Both the position numbers and the translations under genes were made by a program. This document shows, piece by piece, positions 14,025 to 19,154 of a stretch of DNA of 19,154 nt. Within the stretch, counting starts at the first letter, position 1. Every line of letters starts with the position of its first letter. The DNA is from an uncultured Variovorax sp. (lineage in GTDB: Bacteria > Pseudomonadota > Gammaproteobacteria > Burkholderiales > Burkholderiaceae), in contig CAMLCW010000057.1 in NCBI GenBank assembly GCA_946478645.1, forward strand, positions 1 to 19,154. The letters are read 5' to 3'. Under the pieces are notes generated by a model. That model was given only the letters and a program-made list of their open reading frames with translations, was not told where the DNA came from and did no database searches.

Positions 14025-14684
14025 ATGAAATTCGTCGCTTATGAGCGCGCAAAGCAGGGCACGGGTGCGAGCCGCCGTCTCCGCATTTCGGGCAAGACGC
14101 CCGGTATCGTCTACGGTGGCGATGCCCAGCCCCAACTGATCGAACTCGATCACAACGCGCTGTGGCACGCCCTCAAGAAGGAAGCCTTCCATTCGTCCGT
14201 CCTCGAGATGGAACTCGCTGGCGCCACCACCAAGGTGCTGCTGCGCGACGTGCAATACCACCCGTTCCGCCAGCTGGTGCAGCACATCGACTTCCAGCGC
14301 GTTGACGCCAAGACCCGCCTGCACATGAAGGTGCCGCTGCACTACAAGGGCGAGGAAGAGTCCGACGCCGTCAAGCTCGACCACAACCTCGTCACGCACG
14401 TGATGACCGAACTCGAAGTCAGCTGCATGCCCAAGGACCTGCCCGAGTTCATCGAGGTCGACCTCTCGAAGATCACCAAGGGCGCGACGCTGCATGTCAG
14501 CGACATCAAGCTGCCCCGCGGCGTGAAGTTCGTGAGCCACGGCAAGCTGAACCCGGTCATCGTGTCGGTCGTGCCGCCGCTCGTCGCGGAAGAGCCGGTC
14601 GTCGGTGCCGAGGGTGAAGCCCCCGCCGAAGAGGGCGCCGCCGCAGCGGCCAAGCCCGCCGCGAAAACGGCGAAGAAGAAGTAA
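14025..14684 (+). CDS. rplY: 50S ribosomal protein L25 (general stress protein CTC form)
   Basis: Binds 5S rRNA in the large ribosomal subunit. At 219 aa it is the long CTC/TL5 form with two domains, not the roughly 94-aa E. coli form. Seen: N-terminal L25 domain, about residues 1-95 ([19 protein letters not shown], then [19 protein letters not shown]); a beta-rich C-terminal domain, about 98-190 ([31 protein letters not shown] and [15 protein letters not shown]); and an Ala/Glu/Lys tail ending TAKKK, probably disordered. It lies between prs and pth, the common order. Transcription probably ends at the terminator 20 nt downstream. Confidence 0.96.
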   Translation: MKFVAYERAKQGTGASRRLRISGKTPGIVYGGDAQPQLIELDHNALWHALKKEAFHSSVLEMELAGATTKVLLRDVQYHPFRQLVQHIDFQRVDAKTRLHMKVPLHYKGEEESDAVKLDHNLVTHVMTELEVSCMPKDLPEFIEVDLSKITKGATLHVSDIKLPRGVKFVSHGKLNPVIVSVVPPLVAEEPVVGAEGEAPAEEGAAAAAKPAAKTAKKK

Positions 14685-14704
14685 TTTCTTCCGCTTCCCT
14701 TCAG

Positions 14705-14735
14705 AAGGCCCGCCACGTGCGGGCCTTTTGCTTTG
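14705..14735 (+). terminator. Intrinsic terminator after rplY
   Basis: A 9-bp perfect stem AAGGCCCGC (14705-14713) / GCGGGCCTT (14719-14727) with a CACGT loop, followed by TTGCTTT. This is the best intrinsic terminator in the window and separates rplY from pth. Confidence 0.85.
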
Positions 14736-14758
14736 GGGCGGGAAAGGATAATCACCGC

Positions 14759-15391
14759 ATGATCAAGCTGTTTGTCGGCCTGGGCAATCCAGGGCCCGAG
14801 TACGAAGCAACGCGGCACAACGCGGGCTTCTGGTGGATCGACGCCCTGGCGCGCGATTGGAAGCTCCACCTGGTGCCCGAACGCAGCTATCACGGCCTGA
14901 TGGCGCGCACCAGCGTCAACGGGCAGACTGTCTGGCTGCTCGAGCCCCAGACCTTCATGAACCTTTCGGGCAAATCGGTGGCCGCGCTCGCGCGCTTCTT
15001 CAAGATCGCGCCCGAGGAGATCCTCGTGGTCCACGACGAGCTCGACGTGGTGCCCGGCCAGGCCAAGCTCAAGTTCGGCGGCAGCCATGCAGGGCACAAC
15101 GGGCTGCGCGACATCCACGCCCAACTCGGCACCGGCGACTACTGGCGCCTGCGCCTGGGCATCGGACACCCCGGCGTCAAGTCGGAGGTGGTCAACTGGG
15201 TGCTCAAGAAGCCGCTGAAGGAGCAGCGCGAAGCCATCGAGGACGCGATCGTGCGCACGTTGCATGCCGCCCCTGCCCTGGTGGCGGGCGAGATGGAGAA
15301 GGCCACCCTCCTGATCCACACGAGCAAACCGCCGCGGCCCAAGCCGCCGCGGCGCGAACCCGGCGAAGGAGGCGCGCCCGCCGTCACCTGA
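14759..15391 (+). CDS. pth: Peptidyl-tRNA hydrolase
   Basis: Recycles peptidyl-tRNA released from stalled ribosomes by cleaving the ester bond; normally essential. 210 aa. Numbered from ATG 14759, the catalytic and binding residues fall on E. coli numbering: Asn10 (GLGNPG), His20 (RHNAGFW), Asn68 (FMNLSG), Asp93 (VVHDELD) and Asn114 (GHNGLRD). The C-terminus has an extra Pro/Arg-rich tail ([15 protein letters not shown]) likely to be disordered. An upstream in-frame GTG at 14717 lies inside the rplY terminator and is rejected as the start. A purine-rich AAAGGA lies about 10 nt before the ATG. Confidence 0.96.
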   Translation: MIKLFVGLGNPGPEYEATRHNAGFWWIDALARDWKLHLVPERSYHGLMARTSVNGQTVWLLEPQTFMNLSGKSVAALARFFKIAPEEILVVHDELDVVPGQAKLKFGGSHAGHNGLRDIHAQLGTGDYWRLRLGIGHPGVKSEVVNWVLKKPLKEQREAIEDAIVRTLHAAPALVAGEMEKATLLIHTSKPPRPKPPRREPGEGGAPAVT

Positions 15392-15438
15392 CCAGCCGCC
15401 CCGAGAGCGCGGGAGAAGAAAAAAGGGAGAGAAGAAAA

Positions 15439-16275
<837 letters not shown>

Positions 16276-16331
16276 TTATCGCGAACAAGGCACGACTGTT
16301 GCGTGAGTCGGGTTATGCTGCGCCCCGTCCC

Positions 16332-17282
16332 ATGAGCCTGTTCATTCTCAAGCGCCTCGCCACCTTGATCGGCACGCTGATCGGCGCCTCCGTCATCGTC
16401 TTTCTCGTCCTGGAGATCCTGCCCGGCAACGCCGCGCAGCTGCTCATGGGCCCCGATGCCGCGCCCGAGGCCGTGGCGGCGCTCGCGGCCAAGCTCGGCC
16501 TCGACCAGCCCGCCTGGACCCGCTACTGGCACTGGATCGCCGGCCTGCTGACCGGCGATCTCGGCGACAGCTACGCCTACAGCTCGCCGGTGCTCGACCT
16601 GATCCTCGAACGGCTCGCGCTCACCGTGCCGCTCGCGCTGCTGGCGATGGCCTTCACCACCGTGCTTGCGCTGCTGGTCGGCGTGACGGCGGCGGCGCGC
16701 CACAACAAGCTCGGCGACGTGGGCCTCATGGGGCTCACGCAGGTGGGCATCGCCATTCCGAACTTCTGGTTCGCGATCCTGCTGATCCTGGTGTTTTCGG
16801 TGCAGCTCCAGTGGTTCTCTGCGGGTGGCTTCGGCGGCTGGAGCGAGGGCATCTTCGCGGGCTTCAAGTCGCTGCTGCTGCCGGCGCTGTCGCTGGCCGT
16901 GGTGCAGGCCGCGATCCTTGCGCGCATCACGCGCTCGGCGGTGCTCGAGGTGATGCGCGAGGATTTCGTGCGCACCGCGCGCGCCAAGGGCGTTTCGCAG
17001 CGCGCGGCGCTCTGGACCCACGTGCTGCGCAACGCCATGATCCCGGTCGTGACGGTCATGGGCATGCAGTTCGCCGAACTGCTCGCGGGCACCATCGTGA
17101 TCGAAAAAGTGTTCTACCTGCCGGGCCTCGGGCGGCTCATCTTCGAGGCCATCGGCAACCGCGACCTGATCGTGGTGCGCAACTGCGTGATGCTGCTCGC
17201 AGCCATGGTGGTCATCGTGAATTTCGTGGTCGACGTGCTGTATGCCGTGATCGATCCGCGCATCAAGGCGAGCGACATATGA
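16332..17282 (+). CDS. Peptide/nickel-class ABC transporter permease (DppB-like)
   Basis: Inner-membrane permease of 316 aa with the N-terminal helix SLFILKRLATLIGTLIGASVIVFLVLEI shown here only in part (SLFILKRLATLIGTL), then the DppB-type ILPGNAA motif, a periplasmic loop with WTRYWHWIAGLLTGDLGDS, and about five further membrane helices. The cytoplasmic EAA loop that contacts the ATPase is around RTARAKGVSQRAALWTHVLR. ATG 16332 is preferred over an upstream TTG (16299) because the protein starts with the conserved first helix. It overlaps the next permease by 4 bp. The substrate could be di/oligopeptides, glutathione or nickel; no substrate-binding protein gene lies in the visible part, so the substrate cannot be named. 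Confidence 0.9.
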   Translation: MSLFILKRLATLIGTLIGASVIVFLVLEILPGNAAQLLMGPDAAPEAVAALAAKLGLDQPAWTRYWHWIAGLLTGDLGDSYAYSSPVLDLILERLALTVPLALLAMAFTTVLALLVGVTAAARHNKLGDVGLMGLTQVGIAIPNFWFAILLILVFSVQLQWFSAGGFGGWSEGIFAGFKSLLLPALSLAVVQAAILARITRSAVLEVMREDFVRTARAKGVSQRAALWTHVLRNAMIPVVTVMGMQFAELLAGTIVIEKVFYLPGLGRLIFEAIGNRDLIVVRNCVMLLAAMVVIVNFVVDVLYAVIDPRIKASDI

Positions 17283-18157
17283 GCGCCACAACCACAGCCC
17301 CGAGCGCAGCGGCGCTCAAGGTCCCCGGATTCTGGCGCCGCGCACTGCGGCACCGCAGCTTCGTCATCGGCGGCGTGCTCACGCTGCTGCTGCTCGTCGC
17401 GGCCGCCCTTTCACTCGTGTGGACGCCGTTCTCGCCCTACGAGATCGACATGGCCAACAAGCTGCAGCCGCCGTCGGGCACGCACTGGCTCGGCACCGAG
17501 GCCTACGGCCGCGACGTGGCCTCGCTGCTGCTCGTGGGCGCGCGCGCCTCGATTCTGGTGGGCGTGATCGCGGTCGGCATCGGCCTCGTGATCGGCACCG
17601 CGCTCGGCCTCCTGGCCGCGGCGCGGCGCGGCTGGGTCGAGGAAGCGATCATGCGGCTCACCGACTTCACGCTCGCGTTTCCGGCCATCCTGTCGGCCAT
17701 CATGATGACCGCGGTGTTCGGCGCCGGCATCGTCAACGCGATCATCGCCATCGGCATCTACAACATCCCGACCTTCGCGCGCATCACGCGCGCCTCGGCC
17801 AACGCCGTCTGGTCGCGCGAGTACGTGGCCGCGTCGCGCGCCTGCGGCAAGGGTCCGTTCGCGATCACGATGCAGCACGTGCTGCCGAACATCTCCGCCG
17901 TGCTGATCGTGCAGATCACGATCCGCTTCGCGATCGCGATCCTGGCCGAGGCGGCGCTGTCGTTCCTCGGCCTGGGCACGCAGCCGCCGCAGCCTTCGTG
18001 GGGCCGCATGCTCAGCGAAGCGCAGACCATGATGTTCCAGTCGCCGCTGCTCGCGGTGTTCCCGGGCATGGCGATCGTGCTGGCGGTGCTCGGCCTGAAC
18101 CTGCTCGGCGACGGCCTGCGCGACCTGCTCGATCCGCGCCTCGCGCGCGCCCGGTGA
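17279..18157 (+). CDS. Peptide/nickel-class ABC transporter permease (DppC-like)
   Basis: Second inner-membrane permease, 292 aa, partner of the preceding gene. Seen: a cytoplasmic N-terminus, first helix around FVIGGVLTLLLLVAAALSLV, then the DppC-family motif HWLGTEAYGRDVASLLLVGA; the EAA loop near SREYVAASRACGKGPF; the conserved ALSFLGLGTQPPQPSWG; and the terminal motif GLNLLGDGLRDLLDPR. These identify the OppC/DppC subfamily firmly. The ATGA overlap with the previous gene indicates coupled translation. The stop overlaps or nearly abuts the ATPase start. Confidence 0.93.
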   Translation: MSATTTAPSAAALKVPGFWRRALRHRSFVIGGVLTLLLLVAAALSLVWTPFSPYEIDMANKLQPPSGTHWLGTEAYGRDVASLLLVGARASILVGVIAVGIGLVIGTALGLLAAARRGWVEEAIMRLTDFTLAFPAILSAIMMTAVFGAGIVNAIIAIGIYNIPTFARITRASANAVWSREYVAASRACGKGPFAITMQHVLPNISAVLIVQITIRFAIAILAEAALSFLGLGTQPPQPSWGRMLSEAQTMMFQSPLLAVFPGMAIVLAVLGLNLLGDGLRDLLDPRLARAR

Positions 18158-18162
18158 CCGGT

Positions 18163-19152
<990 letters not shown>

Positions 19153-19154
19153 AC

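Noticed and set aside
12732..14540. 602-aa leftward ORF antisense to tRNA-Gln, prs and rplY
   Set aside because: It crosses a tRNA, two well-defined genes and the hairpin leader; it is a shadow frame.

Overview
The window (about 67% G+C by eye) looks like the chromosome of a beta-proteobacterium of the order Burkholderiales, most likely family Comamonadaceae and Variovorax-like. I infer this from protein character and from the block TPR protein - lolB - ispE - tRNA-Gln - prs - rplY - pth. No 16S or database search was possible. About 90% of the window is ordinary housekeeping sequence. The accessory part is the left edge.

Layout. (1) 1-1935: the end of a filamentous-phage (inovirus) prophage. 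A leftward operon encodes a gene-V-type ssDNA-binding protein, two small unknown proteins and a rolling-circle replication initiator (HUH endonuclease) that runs off the left edge. A rightward helix-turn-helix regulator is divergent from it. The 136-bp region between them carries four copies of a 17-bp dyad, the likely operators. (2) 1943-5412: nadK - recN - rapZ, rightward and tightly packed; nadK starts 7 nt after the prophage regulator. (3) 5409-9328, leftward: mutM - dynamin-like GTPase - mutY, so a dynamin-family protein sits between the two 8-oxoguanine glycosylases. mutY and rapZ overlap tail to tail. (4) 9400-15391, rightward: exported TPR protein - lolB - ispE with 4-bp overlaps, then tRNA-Gln(TTG), prs behind a leader of four consecutive hairpins, rplY and pth. 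(5) 15439-16269: an exported DUF4124-like protein converging on a YfhL-type 2x[4Fe-4S] ferredoxin. (6) 16332-19154: a peptide/nickel-class ABC transporter (two permeases, one ATPase, probably the first codons of a second ATPase), again with 4-bp overlaps.

Main points of interest: the prophage operator array and its junction with nadK; the hairpin array in the prs leader; an apparent sigma70 -10 element (TATAAT) inside the ispE coding sequence; and the mutM-dynamin-mutY arrangement. I did not find a clear new defence or other large undescribed system. The nearest candidates are the small unknown inovirus proteins and the regulatory elements above.
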